Position numbers and translations under genes: made by a program
In this document: positions 43,947 through 52,955 of the stretch, in pieces
Numbering within the stretch: the first letter of the stretch is position 1
Layout: each line of letters opens with the position of its first letter
The notes under the pieces: model-generated
Told to the model about the DNA's origin: nothing
Database searches by the model: none
Seen by the model: the letters and a program-made list of their open reading frames with translations, nothing else
Source: Hyphomicrobiales bacterium
Lineage (GTDB): Bacteria > Pseudomonadota > Alphaproteobacteria > Rhizobiales > RI-29
Reading direction: 5' to 3'
Assembly: GCA_016125495.1 (NCBI GenBank)
Contig: WGLQ01000002.1
Coordinates: forward strand, 326,640-390,639
Length of the DNA stretch: 64,000 bases

Positions 43947-44669
43947 TCAGTCCCGATCGATCACCCCGCTCGCCAAATAGCGATCGACGAAGGCGGGCAC
44001 GATCCTGGAGGCTGGGCCGTGGTGGGCATGGTCGAATGCCTGTGCGCCATCCGAGGGCTCGAGGTTGAGTTCGAGGGTGCGGGCGCCGGTGTCGCGGGCG
44101 ATCCGCACGAAGCCCGCGGCCGGATAGACGCTGCCGCTGGTGCCGATGGAGATGAACAGGTCGGTGGTGGCGAGCAGACCCATGATGCGATCCATGTGCT
44201 ATGGGATCTCGCCGAACCAGACGACGTCGGGCCTGAGGCCGCCGGCAATGCCGCAGGCCGGACAGACGAGCGAGGTCGAGAGTTCGGCCGGGCTGTCGCC
44301 GCGCCCGCCGCAGCCGTTGCAGAGCATGCGGGCGAGTTCGCCGTGCATGTGTATGACGCGGATGGATCCGGCCTGCTCGTGTAGGTTGTCGATGTTCTGG
44401 GTAACGATGGTCACGTGGCCGGGGTGCTCACGCTCGAGACGGGCGAGGGCATGATGGGCGGGATTGGGAAGGGCGGAGCTGCCATGGGCGCGGCGAGCGT
44501 TGCAGAATTCGTGCACGAGGTCGGGGTTGCGCGCGAAGCCTTCGGGCGTCGCCACCTCCTCGAGGTCGTAGCGGGTCCAGATGCCACCCTCGTCGCGGAA
44601 GGTGCCGAGCCCGGATTCAGCCGAAATCCCGGCACCGGTGAGGATCAGGATGGTCTCGGGTTTCGCCAT
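43947..44669 (-). pseudogene. Sir2 family NAD-dependent deacylase, interrupted by an in-frame amber codon
   Basis: The gene encodes a CobB/SIRT5-like sirtuin of about 240 residues: TGAGISAESGLGTFRDEGG, TQNIDNLHEQAG, catalytic His109 in IHMHGEL, zinc cysteines 117, 120, 136 and 139, VVWFGEIP, and [17 protein letters not shown]. Codon 157 is TAG (44199-44201), after which the same frame continues with HMDRIMGLL exactly as in intact homologues, where the position is commonly Tyr. No shift is needed. Residue 56, where CobB-type enzymes usually have the Tyr of the YxxR acyl-specificity pair, is Cys (FCNAR). ATG 44669 is the start. As read, a truncated 156-residue product lacking part of the NAD fold would result. 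Alternatives are sequence error or stop-codon suppression. Confidence 0.85.
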
Positions 44670-44749
44670 GGGTTCGTCTTCCGACTGAATAGCGGTTCCA
44701 GTGGTGTCACAAACGGTCGGACGGAAGCGACCTGCCGGGAGGATCGAGG

Positions 44750-45793
44750 ATGAGGGAACCGATCGCAAGTGCCTTGCAGCTCGCCGACCAGGCCGTCAAG
44801 GTGGCGGCCTTTGCCGCGCTCCAGGAAGTCGTGCGGCGGGCGGACCGGCGCAGACCCGCGGGCAAGGCGAGCGAATACCGAACACCGCACCCGGTGCCGG
44901 AGCGCAGAGAGATCACCGCCGCCCTGCGGGCCCTCCTCGAGAGCGACGCCCGGGCGGTCGGCGAAGGATTGTGGCCAGCGACGCTCGGGCCCGGTCAATC
45001 GGTCGCGCGGATCGCCAACGGCATCATGGGGCTCCTCGCGGATGTCCCACGCGCTGCCGACCGGCGCCGCTCGGGAGAAGCGCGCGGCGCGCGCGAACTG
45101 CCGGGTGCCGATAATCTTCCAGACTACTTCGTCCAGGATTTCCACTTCCAGGATGGAGGCTATCTCACCGGAAACTCGGCGCGGCTCTACGATCTCCAGG
45201 TCGAGACGCTGTTCTCGGGGACGGCGGCGGCGATGCGCCGCCAGGCGATCCGGCCGATCGTGGAACACGTGAGGGGCCGCGACCAGCGCACGCTCCACCT
45301 GCTCGATGTCGCCTGTGGCACGGGGCGCTTCCTCGGAGACGTGCTCGGCGCCCTGCCCGCGATCGCGGCGACGGGCATCGATCTTTCCGCTCCCTATATC
45401 GAGGAGGCCGGGCGCCACCTCGGGCGGCGGCGCAACCTGACGCTCCGTGTGGCGAATGCAGAGGATATTCCGGAAGGCGAGGCGAGCCACGACGTTCTGA
45501 CGTGCGTTTATCTCTTCCACGAGCTGCCGCGGGGCGTTCGGCGCACGGTGATCGGGGAAATGGCGCGGGTGTTGAAGCCCGGGGGGCTGCTGGTCCTGGT
45601 CGACTCCCTCCAGTGGGACGACGTGCCCGGCTGGAACGGGCTGCTCGATACGTTCCCCGAACGGTTCCACGAGCCCTATTACCGCGACTATCTTGGCGAC
45701 GACCTCGATGGTGCCATGACGGCGGCGGGCCTTGTCGGTGTGGCGACGTGGCCCGCGTTCCTTTCCAAGGTGATGGTGCGGAGGCGGGCTTGA
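44750..45793 (+). CDS. Class I SAM-dependent methyltransferase
   Basis: A 347-residue protein. The methyltransferase domain is in the second half, with LLDVACGTGRFLGDV at 184-198, a following acidic loop GIDLSAPYI, and motif post-I VLTCVYLFHELP and MARVLKPGGLLVLVDSLQ, a pattern of small-molecule or lipid methyltransferases of the UbiE-like group. The N-terminal 130 residues are charged and helical and I do not recognise them. ATG 44750 follows GGGAGGA. It is divergent from the broken sirtuin gene and convergent with the haloacid dehalogenase-like gene. Substrate unknown. Confidence 0.88.
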   Translation: MREPIASALQLADQAVKVAAFAALQEVVRRADRRRPAGKASEYRTPHPVPERREITAALRALLESDARAVGEGLWPATLGPGQSVARIANGIMGLLADVPRAADRRRSGEARGARELPGADNLPDYFVQDFHFQDGGYLTGNSARLYDLQVETLFSGTAAAMRRQAIRPIVEHVRGRDQRTLHLLDVACGTGRFLGDVLGALPAIAATGIDLSAPYIEEAGRHLGRRRNLTLRVANAEDIPEGEASHDVLTCVYLFHELPRGVRRTVIGEMARVLKPGGLLVLVDSLQWDDVPGWNGLLDTFPERFHEPYYRDYLGDDLDGAMTAAGLVGVATWPAFLSKVMVRRRA

Positions 45794-45816
45794 CGGGCCG
45801 CATCCGGCGGCGCGGG

Positions 45817-46542
45817 TCAGCAGCCGAGAGCCTCGGCCAGCGCAGTGAAATCCTCCACGACGATGTCCCAAGCGCCGGTCGGGGCGAGATCGCTCGTCTG
45901 GTCCGGACCATGCTCACCGGCCCGCAGGACGAAGGCGGTGCGCATGCCGAGCGAGCGGGCCACGTCGAGATCGTCGTTGTGCGCGGCGACCATCACCGCC
46001 TCGCCGGGCGCATGAGCGAGGGCGCGCAGGTTCGCGAGATAGGCCTCGGGAAGGGGCTTGTATGCGCGCGCCGGTTCGGCACCGAGGATCACGTCCCACG
46101 GCAGGCCCGCCCGCCGCGCCATGGCAACCATGAGGGCGACATTGCCATTGGAGAGGGTGGCGAGGACATACCGGGGCTTCAGTCTCTGCAATCCGGCAAC
46201 GACGTCGGGCCAGGGATCGAGGCGGTGCCAGGCGCGGGTGAGGTCGTCGATTTCACTCTCCGACAGGCCGGATATCCCTTCCTTCTCGAGGAGAAGAAGA
46301 AGACTCTCACGATGGAGCTGATCGAGGATGGTGAAGGGCCGGCGGCCCTCGCGTACGGCGGCCATGGCGGGTTGATAGAGGCCGCGCCAGGCATCGGCGA
46401 AGGCGATCCAGTCGCACGAGAGGCCGTGGCGGTCGCCGAAGGCGGTCAATTCGCGGATCACCGACGTGCGCCAGTCCACGACGGTTCCAAAGACATCGAA
46501 ATGCAGACTTTTCAGTCCTTCGAGGTGCTTGGGCACGAGCAT
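45817..46542 (-). CDS. Haloacid dehalogenase type II-like HAD hydrolase
   Basis: A HAD-superfamily protein of 241 residues. Asp16 in SLHFDVFGTVVDWR is the nucleophile, with VLATLSNGNV (motif II), PARAYKPLPEAY (Lys motif III) and VMVAAHNDDLDVARSLGM (motif IV acidic pair). This pattern matches L-2-haloacid dehalogenases and their relatives; FDVFGT is the type II marker. ATG 46542 has an exact AGGAGG site. The frame extends upstream to 46659 into the previous gene, without support. It is the last gene of a minus-strand run starting at aroC. True dehalogenase activity is not certain. Confidence 0.88.
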   Translation of the reverse strand: MLVPKHLEGLKSLHFDVFGTVVDWRTSVIRELTAFGDRHGLSCDWIAFADAWRGLYQPAMAAVREGRRPFTILDQLHRESLLLLLEKEGISGLSESEIDDLTRAWHRLDPWPDVVAGLQRLKPRYVLATLSNGNVALMVAMARRAGLPWDVILGAEPARAYKPLPEAYLANLRALAHAPGEAVMVAAHNDDLDVARSLGMRTAFVLRAGEHGPDQTSDLAPTGAWDIVVEDFTALAEALGC

Positions 46543-46567
46543 TCGATCCTCCTGGATGGGCAAGACC

Positions 46568-47116
46568 TCAGGACCTGTAGCGTTTCCAGAGCCACGCGAA
46601 GCGGCGATGGACCTCGGCAGGCGGCGGCGCGAACGGCTCCAGCTTGATGTGGACGACATTGTCCGAGGACATCGACCAGGGCAGCTTCATGAGGAGCCGC
46701 CACATGGCCACCCGGCGCCAGTCGGCGACGAGGGCATGGGCAAGGTCGCGATTGAGGTGGATCTGCAACTCCACGATTTCGAGGGAGCGGACCGCTTGCG
46801 TCACCAGTTTGATGTCGGCGATCGCCCGCCAGGCGATGATGCCGAAACCGTCGATGAAGATGCCGGGCTCGCCGGCGCCGAGGCGCGGGCGACGCTCGAC
46901 GAGAGGAAAGTTATAATAGGCGACCGCGAGCAAGGCGACGGCGATGGTGAGTGCGATCGGATCGGGTCGGGCGGTGCACCATGCGGCGGCGAGGACGCCG
47001 GCCGCGAGAAAGGGATAGAACCGCTGGCTGGCGCGCCCCTTGGCGTAAGCGAGGGCGAAGCCCAAGCCATCGTCGGCCGAGCCTGCGCCGGGGGGTGGCT
47101 CGCGGGTCGACGTCAT
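46568..47116 (-). CDS. Membrane protein with possible bacterial PH-like domain
   Basis: A 182-residue protein. Two close hydrophobic segments at about residues 33-50 ([16 protein letters not shown]) and 53-68 ([15 protein letters not shown]) are followed by a soluble domain beginning [21 protein letters not shown], a start seen in bacterial PH-like (STM3941-type) domains, then a basic amphipathic end. ATG 47116 overlaps the aroC stop (ATGA). It is cotranscribed with aroC and precedes the haloacid dehalogenase-like gene. The family call is tentative; function unknown. Confidence 0.65.
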   Translation of the reverse strand: MTSTREPPPGAGSADDGLGFALAYAKGRASQRFYPFLAAGVLAAAWCTARPDPIALTIAVALLAVAYYNFPLVERRPRLGAGEPGIFIDGFGIIAWRAIADIKLVTQAVRSLEIVELQIHLNRDLAHALVADWRRVAMWRLLMKLPWSMSSDNVVHIKLEPFAPPPAEVHRRFAWLWKRYRS

Positions 47117-48219
47117 CCCTCTACCGGCGCCTCCCAATTCTGAGCGCGGGCGCGCAGGAGGTGGTCGGCGAGCACGATCGCCATCATCGCCTCGCCGACC
47201 GGCACGGCGCGTATCCCGACGCAAGGGTCGTGGCGGCCTTTCGTCATGATCTCGGTCTCGTTTCCATCCCTGTCGACAGTGCGGCGGGGCGTGAGGATCG
47301 ATGATGTCGGTTTGACGGCGAAGCGCACGACCACATCCTGACCCGTGGAGATGCCGCCGAGGATGCCGCCGGCATGGTTCGAGAGGAAAACGGGGCGGCC
47401 TTCGTTGCCGGCACGCATCTCGTCGGCGTTTTCCTCTCCGCTGAGCGCGGCGGCAGCGAACCCCTCGCCGATCTCGACGCCCTTGACGGCGTTGATGCTC
47501 ATCATGGCGGCGGCGAGGTCCTGATCGAGCTTACCATAGATGGGTGCGCCGAGGCCGGCGGGAACGCCCGTCGCGATAATCTCGACGACGGCGCCGATGG
47601 AGGAGCCGGACTTGCGCACGCCGTCGAGATAAGTCTCCCATTTGGCGGCGGCGACCGGGTCCGGGCAGAAGAAGGGGTTGCGGTCGACCTCGGCCCAGTC
47701 CCAGCGGGCGCGATCGATGCGGTGCGGGCCCATCTGCACGAGGGCGCCGCGCACCAGCATAGGGGCGATCACGGCGCGGGCAACGGCGCCGCCCGCAACA
47801 CGGGCGGCCGTCTCGCGGGCCGAGGAACGACCGCCCCCGCGATAGTCGCGGACGCCGTACTTGACGTCGTAGACGTAGTCGGCGTGCCCGGGACGGTATT
47901 TGTCGCGGATGTCGGAATAGTCCTTCGAGCGCTGGTCGACGTTCTCGATGAGGAGGGAAATCGGGGCGCCGGTCGTCACCGGCCCGCCCGTGCGATCGTC
48001 CTCGAAGACGCCGGAGAGGATGCGAACGCTGTCGGGCTCGCGGCGCTGTGTGACGAAGCGGGACTGGCCGGGCTTTCGCCGATCGAGGAACGACTGGATC
48101 GCCTCCGGTGTGAGGGTGAGGCCGGCCGGGCAGCCGTCCACCACGCAGCCGAGCGCCGGGCCGTGGCTCTCGCCCCAGGTGGTGACGCGGAAAAGATGGC
48201 CGAAGGTGTTGTGCGACAT
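47113..48219 (-). CDS. aroC: Chorismate synthase
   Basis: FMN-dependent enzyme making chorismate from EPSP in aromatic amino acid synthesis. All three family signatures are present: [19 protein letters not shown] at the N-terminus, the R-x-R-rich [30 protein letters not shown], and the C-terminal [27 protein letters not shown]. The 368-residue length is normal. ATG 48219 has only a weak ribosome site. No other shikimate gene is in the window. The gene overlaps the following membrane protein gene by four bases. Confidence 0.98.
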   Translation of the reverse strand: MSHNTFGHLFRVTTWGESHGPALGCVVDGCPAGLTLTPEAIQSFLDRRKPGQSRFVTQRREPDSVRILSGVFEDDRTGGPVTTGAPISLLIENVDQRSKDYSDIRDKYRPGHADYVYDVKYGVRDYRGGGRSSARETAARVAGGAVARAVIAPMLVRGALVQMGPHRIDRARWDWAEVDRNPFFCPDPVAAAKWETYLDGVRKSGSSIGAVVEIIATGVPAGLGAPIYGKLDQDLAAAMMSINAVKGVEIGEGFAAAALSGEENADEMRAGNEGRPVFLSNHAGGILGGISTGQDVVVRFAVKPTSSILTPRRTVDRDGNETEIMTKGRHDPCVGIRAVPVGEAMMAIVLADHLLRARAQNWEAPVEG

Positions 48220-48380
48220 GCGTTTCGTCCGGGGTCCGCTCGTTCGTTCGAGGCACGGTATCGGCGCGCGGGGCGGGCTGGCCCCGGTGCCACCAACACC
48301 GCGATACCGTCATAGGCCGCGGTGCCGGCGTGGGCAAGGCGGCAGCTTCGTGCGGGGCGAGCGCGCCAAAATGGCGGGCA

Positions 48381-49976
48381 TCACACCCGATCGCGGTCCT
48401 CGAGGATCATCGCGGCCCCTTTGGCGCCAACAGCGAGGGTGGGCGCATTGAGATTGCCCGAGGGGACGTTCGGGAATATCGAGGCATCGACGACGCGCAG
48501 TCCCTCGAGGCCGTGGACCCTGAGGCGCGGGTCGACCACGCCATCCACCTCGTTCGGGCTCATGCGGCAGGTGCACGAGGGATGAAAAACAGTGCCGCAG
48601 CGCGCGCGGATGTCGGCGGCGATCTCCTCGTCCGTCTCGCATGGTCCCTCGGGGCGTACGCGGCGCTCGATGATTTCGGAGAACGTCGGCGTATCGGCGA
48701 GGCGGCGCACGAACTTCATGCCGGCCACCATCTCGCTCAGGTCCTCGGGCTCCGCGAACGAATTGGGCTCGATACGCGGCGGCTCGAGGGGGTTGGCGGA
48801 CCGGATCGAAACCCAACCGCGGCTGCGCGGCCGGCAGGAGGAAATGCCGATGTTGAAGGCGGGGTAGGGGTCGGGATAGAGGAGCGGGCGCGTTCCCGTC
48901 TTGGCTTCGATCGTCGTCAGCCCCTGGAAATAGAGCTGCATGTTGGGGCGCGTCATCGACGGGTCGGTGCGGAAAAAGCCGCCCGCGTGGTTGACGCTGA
49001 GGCCGAGCGGGCCGCCGCCGGTCAGCAGATAGCGCACCCCGGCGAATATCCTTCCCCACCAGGAACCGAGTTCGCTGTTGAGCGTCGGCACGCGCGAGCG
49101 GTAGTAGTAGCTGACGCCGAGATGGTCCTGGAGGTTGGCGCCGACGTTCGGGTTGTCGTGGAGGACCGGAATGCCGAGTTCGGAAAGCAATTCGCCGGGG
49201 CCGACGCCGGAGCGCTGCAGCAGCATGGGCGAGCCGATGGCGCCCGCTGCCAGGATGATTTCGCGCCGCGCCTCGATCATGCGGCGCTCGCCGCCGATGA
49301 GAACCGTCAGGCGGCGGGCGCGGCGCCCCTCGAAGTGCAGGCGCTCGACGTGCGCTCCGGCAACGAGGCGCACATTTGGGCGCTTCAAGGCCGGGCGCAG
49401 GAAAGCGCGGGCCGCCGACATGCGCCGGCTGTCCGGCGAGATCGTCAGTCGGTAGAAGCCGACCCCCTCCTGGCTTTCGCCGTTGAAGTCCGGGTTGAAC
49501 GGCAGCTGCAGGCTCTCGCCCGCCTCGATCAGGCGGCGGGACACAGGATGGTAGCGGTTCGAGACGTCGGCGATGTGCAGCGGGCCGCCGCTCGCCTTCT
49601 CGATACCGAGGAAATGGGGTTCGATGTCGCGCCAGGACCAGCCGGGATTGCCTTCACCGGCCCAGTCGTCGAAGTCGGTGCGGTCGCCCCGGATGTAGAC
49701 CATGGCGTTGATCGAGGAGGAGCCGCCGAGCACCTTGCCACGCGGCCAGTAGTCGGTGCGTCCACCAAGCCCGGGGTCGGGCTCGGTGCGGTACATCCAG
49801 TTGACCTTGGGGTCGTAGAAGACGCGGCCGTAGCCCAGCGGGACCTGGATCCAGAAGCGGCGATCGCTGCCGCCGGCCTCGATGACCATTACGGTGCTGC
49901 GGCCGTCCGCCGAGAGCCGGTCGGCGAGCACACAGCCGGCCGAGCCCGCGCCGACGATCACATAATCAGCGTTCAC
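48381..49976 (-). CDS. GMC family oxidoreductase (choline dehydrogenase-like)
   Basis: FAD flavoprotein, 531 residues. The N-terminal ADP-binding fold YVIVGAGSAGCVLADRLS at residues 4-21, GKVLGGSSSINAMVYIRGDR (GMC signature 1), EIILAAGAIGSPMLLQRSGVGP (signature 2) and the C-terminal HPSCTCRMSPNEVDGVVDPRLRVHGLEGLRVVDASIFPN with catalytic His/Asn are all intact. The start is GTG 49976, preceded by GGGAG. Family members oxidise choline, alcohols or sugars; the substrate cannot be chosen. It follows the BKACE-type gene on the same strand. Confidence 0.93.
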   Translation of the reverse strand: MNADYVIVGAGSAGCVLADRLSADGRSTVMVIEAGGSDRRFWIQVPLGYGRVFYDPKVNWMYRTEPDPGLGGRTDYWPRGKVLGGSSSINAMVYIRGDRTDFDDWAGEGNPGWSWRDIEPHFLGIEKASGGPLHIADVSNRYHPVSRRLIEAGESLQLPFNPDFNGESQEGVGFYRLTISPDSRRMSAARAFLRPALKRPNVRLVAGAHVERLHFEGRRARRLTVLIGGERRMIEARREIILAAGAIGSPMLLQRSGVGPGELLSELGIPVLHDNPNVGANLQDHLGVSYYYRSRVPTLNSELGSWWGRIFAGVRYLLTGGGPLGLSVNHAGGFFRTDPSMTRPNMQLYFQGLTTIEAKTGTRPLLYPDPYPAFNIGISSCRPRSRGWVSIRSANPLEPPRIEPNSFAEPEDLSEMVAGMKFVRRLADTPTFSEIIERRVRPEGPCETDEEIAADIRARCGTVFHPSCTCRMSPNEVDGVVDPRLRVHGLEGLRVVDASIFPNVPSGNLNAPTLAVGAKGAAMILEDRDRV

Positions 49977-50106
49977 GCGCCATCTCCCCCCGCCTGCCCC
50001 GTAGGCCGACGCGCGGACCTTTCCACGCGGTCAAATTACAGTCAACGGGGCCGCCAGGGAGGGGGTTCGCGCTGGTCGCTGCACCTGTGGATGGGAGCGC
50101 TCAGGG

Positions 50107-50946
50107 TCAGGCCGCCGGTCGCAGGCCGAGAATCGCGCGCGCTTCTGCGACGGTGGCCGGACGGCGTGCGTACCGCGGGCAGAGGTCGACGACGCGGCGC
50201 ACGAGGGCGGCGTTCGAGGGGGCGAGGGTATCCTTGTCGAGGCGCACGTTGTCTTCGAGGCCGGTGCGGCAGTGGCCGCCCGTTTCGAGGGCCCAGTGGT
50301 TGAGCGCGATCTGATCGCGGCCGATGCCGGCGGCGGTCCAAGTGGCGTCGGGGGCGAGGCGGGCGATCGTCTCGCGAAAAAAGTCGAAGGCCGGCCGGTC
50401 GACCGGCATGGCGTTCTTGACGCCCATCACGAACTGGACGTGGAGAGGGCCATCGAGGCGGCCGTCGCGCTGCATGGCGACCGCCTGGAAGATGTGGCTG
50501 AGGTCGAAGCACTCGATCTCGGGCTTGACGCCGTGGGCGCGCATCTCGGACGCCAACCAGTCGACGAGGTCGGGGCTGTTCTCGTAGACGCGCGTCGGGA
50601 AGTTGTTGGAGCCGACCGAGAGCGAGCACATGTCCGGGCGGAGCGGGATCATGCCGCCACGCTCGCGCCCTGTGCCGGAGCGCCCGCCGGTCGACAGTTG
50701 CACGATCATGCCGGGACAGTAACGCTCGATGCCCTCTTTCAGGCGGGCGAAGCGTTCGGGGTCGGAGGTCGGTGTGCCGTCATCGAGGCGGACGTGGCAG
50801 TGGGCGAGGCTCGCGCCTTCCTCGAAGGCTTCGTGGGTCGATTCGATCTGTTCGGCGACGGTGATCGGCACCGCCGGGTTGTCGGCCTTGCGCGGCACGG
50901 AACCGGTGATGGCAACGGTGATGACGCAAGGGGTCGGATCGGGCAT
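50107..50946 (-). CDS. 3-keto-5-aminohexanoate cleavage enzyme family (BKACE) protein
   Basis: Metal-dependent beta-keto acid cleavage enzyme, 279 residues. AITGSVPRKADNPAVPIT starts the TIM-barrel; GASLAHCHVRLDDG carries the zinc-binding His49 and His51; VKPEIECFDLSHI the metal Glu/His; and the C-terminal TGGHCRTGLEDN with Arg the substrate site. Members transfer acetoacetate to CoA from various beta-keto acids including dehydrocarnitine. ATG 50946 follows AAGGAAG. It lies 130 bases upstream of the GMC oxidoreductase gene. A carnitine- or choline-like catabolic role is possible but not shown. Confidence 0.93.
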   Translation of the reverse strand: MPDPTPCVITVAITGSVPRKADNPAVPITVAEQIESTHEAFEEGASLAHCHVRLDDGTPTSDPERFARLKEGIERYCPGMIVQLSTGGRSGTGRERGGMIPLRPDMCSLSVGSNNFPTRVYENSPDLVDWLASEMRAHGVKPEIECFDLSHIFQAVAMQRDGRLDGPLHVQFVMGVKNAMPVDRPAFDFFRETIARLAPDATWTAAGIGRDQIALNHWALETGGHCRTGLEDNVRLDKDTLAPSNAALVRRVVDLCPRYARRPATVAEARAILGLRPAA

Positions 50947-51027
50947 CGGGGCTTCCTTTGCGGGGCGGGGCGCAATGACGGCACCATGGCAGGACCGGTT
51001 CCTACGGGCAACGGTGCAGGCAGGACG

Positions 51028-51720
51028 TCACGTGACCAGCCGGCCGTCGATGATCTGGACGTGGCGGGTGGCACGGGCGGCGAGGTCCATGTTGTGGGTG
51101 ACCATGACGATGGCGCGGCCGGCACCGTGCACCAACTCCTCGAAGATGCCGAGGACCTGCTCGCTCGAGGCGGTATCGAGGTTGCCGGTCGGCTCGTCGG
51201 CGAGGATGACGTGCGGCTCGTTGGCGAGCGCGCGGGCGATGGCGACGCGCTGGCGCTGACCGCCCGAAAGCTGGCCCGGCAGTTTCAGGCGGTGGTCGGC
51301 GAGGCCGAGCGAGGCGAGCAATTCCTCGGCACGCCGGCGCATCGCGGGCTCGGGAAGGCGAGCGAGCGCACGCATCGGCAGCATGACGTTGGCGAGGGCC
51401 GAAAACTCCGGCAACAGGAAATGGAACTGGAAGACGAAGCCGAGGAGGGCGAGGCGCAAGCGGGCGCGTTCGGCCTCGCTGAGATCGCTGGTGGTCCGCC
51501 CCTCGATCAGCACCTCGCCGTGGGTCGGAGCATCGAGCAGACCAAGGAGATAAAGGAGCGAACTCTTGCCGGAGCCCGACGGTCCCGTGATGGCGACGAA
51601 CTCGCCGGGTTCGATGGTGAGGTCGATGTCGCGAACGAGCGTCACCGGTATGGCCTCGCCGATGATCTTGGTGACACCGCGCATTTCGATGAGCGGGCCG
51701 CCGCCAGCCGATGCCGTCAT
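51028..51720 (-). CDS. ABC transporter ATP-binding protein (LolD/MacB/DevA-type)
   Basis: ATPase of a three-gene exporter, 230 residues. Walker A is GPSGSGKSSLL near residue 43, the signature LSGGQRQRVAIARALANEP, Walker B VILADEPTGNLD, and the MVTHNMDLAARA H-loop complete the set; LFQFHFL-type Q-loop reads FVFQFHFLLPEF. This sequence group serves MacB-like permeases. The start is ATG 51720 (a GTG directly precedes it); the GTGATG overlaps the permease stop. It is the last gene of adaptor-permease-ATPase. Confidence 0.95.
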   Translation of the reverse strand: MTASAGGGPLIEMRGVTKIIGEAIPVTLVRDIDLTIEPGEFVAITGPSGSGKSSLLYLLGLLDAPTHGEVLIEGRTTSDLSEAERARLRLALLGFVFQFHFLLPEFSALANVMLPMRALARLPEPAMRRRAEELLASLGLADHRLKLPGQLSGGQRQRVAIARALANEPHVILADEPTGNLDTASSEQVLGIFEELVHGAGRAIVMVTHNMDLAARATRHVQIIDGRLVT

Positions 51721-52955
51721 CACGAGGCCCCCCGGATGATCTCGACCGGGTGGACGCTCGCGGCCTTGCGGGCCGGAAGGTAGCCGGCGATCGCGGATGC
51801 CGTGAGGGCGACGAGGGCGGCAATGGCGTAGTGCGTCGCGGTGTAATAGATCGGCAGCGTGGTGGCGTCCATGAACGGGCTCTTGAACTCGATCGAGCCG
51901 AGCATGAGGCAGAGCACGTAGCCGAGCGCCCAGCCGAGGACGGTGCCTGCGCCGCCGATCAGGATCGCCTCGATGAGGAAAATGCTGCGCACGGTCGCCT
52001 CGGTGAAGCCGAGGGACTTGAGGATGGCGATGTCGCGGGTCTTCTCGTGGGTGATCGTGGGGATGATGTTGAAGGTTCCGAAGGAGGCGACGAGGAGGAT
52101 CGCGCCGACCACGGTGTACATGATGAAGTTGCGAATCTCGAAGGCCGACAGGAGGTCCTCGTTGGCCTCCTGCCAGGAAACGGATTTATATCCGGTCTGA
52201 GCCTCGATGCGGGAAGCGATGGTGCGCGCCTCGAGAACGGCGTCGGCGCGGACGCGGATGGCATTGACGAGGCCGGTCTGGCCGGCGAGGATCTGAGCGG
52301 TCTTGATGAGCGTGTAGGCCTGCGTCTCGTCGTTCTGGCTGATGCCCGAATGGTGCAGGGCGACGACCGTGCAGGAGATCACCTGACCGGTTCCCGACGC
52401 GAGCGTAATGGTGTTGCCGACGCGCGCGCCGATGCGGGCCGCGAGCTTGTCGCCGAGAATGATCGCGTTCGAGGCCTTGTAGAGTTCATCGAGCGTGCCG
52501 TCGACGACCTGATCGGCGAGCTTGGAAACGAAGGGCTCGCGCTTTGGGTCGACGCCGGTGACGTTCGCTGCCGTGTCGCGTCCGGCATAGCGGATCACGG
52601 CGCGGGTCTGCGTCGAAGGGGCGACGGCTCCCTCGAGCCAATCCTCGAGCGTGGCGACGATGGCATAGGGGTTCTTGATCCCGGCCCGCGTCACCGGCGA
52701 GCGCAGGCCCGAATAGGCGACCGCGTCGAAGGCGTCCTCGGCCGGCTGGCGTGGCGGATTGCGCTGCTCGTCGCTCACCGTGACATGCGGCAGGCTGTCG
52801 ACGAGCTGGTCGACGAAGTCGCGCTGCGAACCCTCCATCAGAGCCGCCATCATGACCGAGAAGCCGACGCCCATGGCGACGCCGAACATGCCGACCAACG
52901 TCTGACGCAGGCGCGAGCGGACATGCGTGAAGGCGATGTCCAGGATGAGGCTCAT
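51720..52955 (-). CDS. MacB/DevC-like ABC transporter permease
   Basis: Membrane protein of 411 residues in the four-helix MacB topology: one N-terminal helix (about 17-38, LVGMFGVAMGVGFSVMMAAL), a periplasmic domain of about 230 residues (GVDPKREPFVSKLADQVVDG, QTGLVNAIRVRA), then three helices at about 285-310, 335-360 and 380-400. KTRDIAILKSLGFTEATVRSIFLIEAILIGGAGTVLGWALGYVL is the FtsX-domain signature. It overlaps the adaptor at its start by four bases and the ATPase at its end. Likely moves a lipid, peptide or small molecule using the periplasmic adaptor. Confidence 0.92.
   Translation of the reverse strand: MSLILDIAFTHVRSRLRQTLVGMFGVAMGVGFSVMMAALMEGSQRDFVDQLVDSLPHVTVSDEQRNPPRQPAEDAFDAVAYSGLRSPVTRAGIKNPYAIVATLEDWLEGAVAPSTQTRAVIRYAGRDTAANVTGVDPKREPFVSKLADQVVDGTLDELYKASNAIILGDKLAARIGARVGNTITLASGTGQVISCTVVALHHSGISQNDETQAYTLIKTAQILAGQTGLVNAIRVRADAVLEARTIASRIEAQTGYKSVSWQEANEDLLSAFEIRNFIMYTVVGAILLVASFGTFNIIPTITHEKTRDIAILKSLGFTEATVRSIFLIEAILIGGAGTVLGWALGYVLCLMLGSIEFKSPFMDATTLPIYYTATHYAIAALVALTASAIAGYLPARKAASVHPVEIIRGAS

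Noticed and set aside
44199..44768. Sirtuin-like frame 44199-44669 as a complete short deacylase
   Set aside because: It stops in the middle of the NAD-binding fold, and the missing C-terminal part follows in the same frame directly after the stop.
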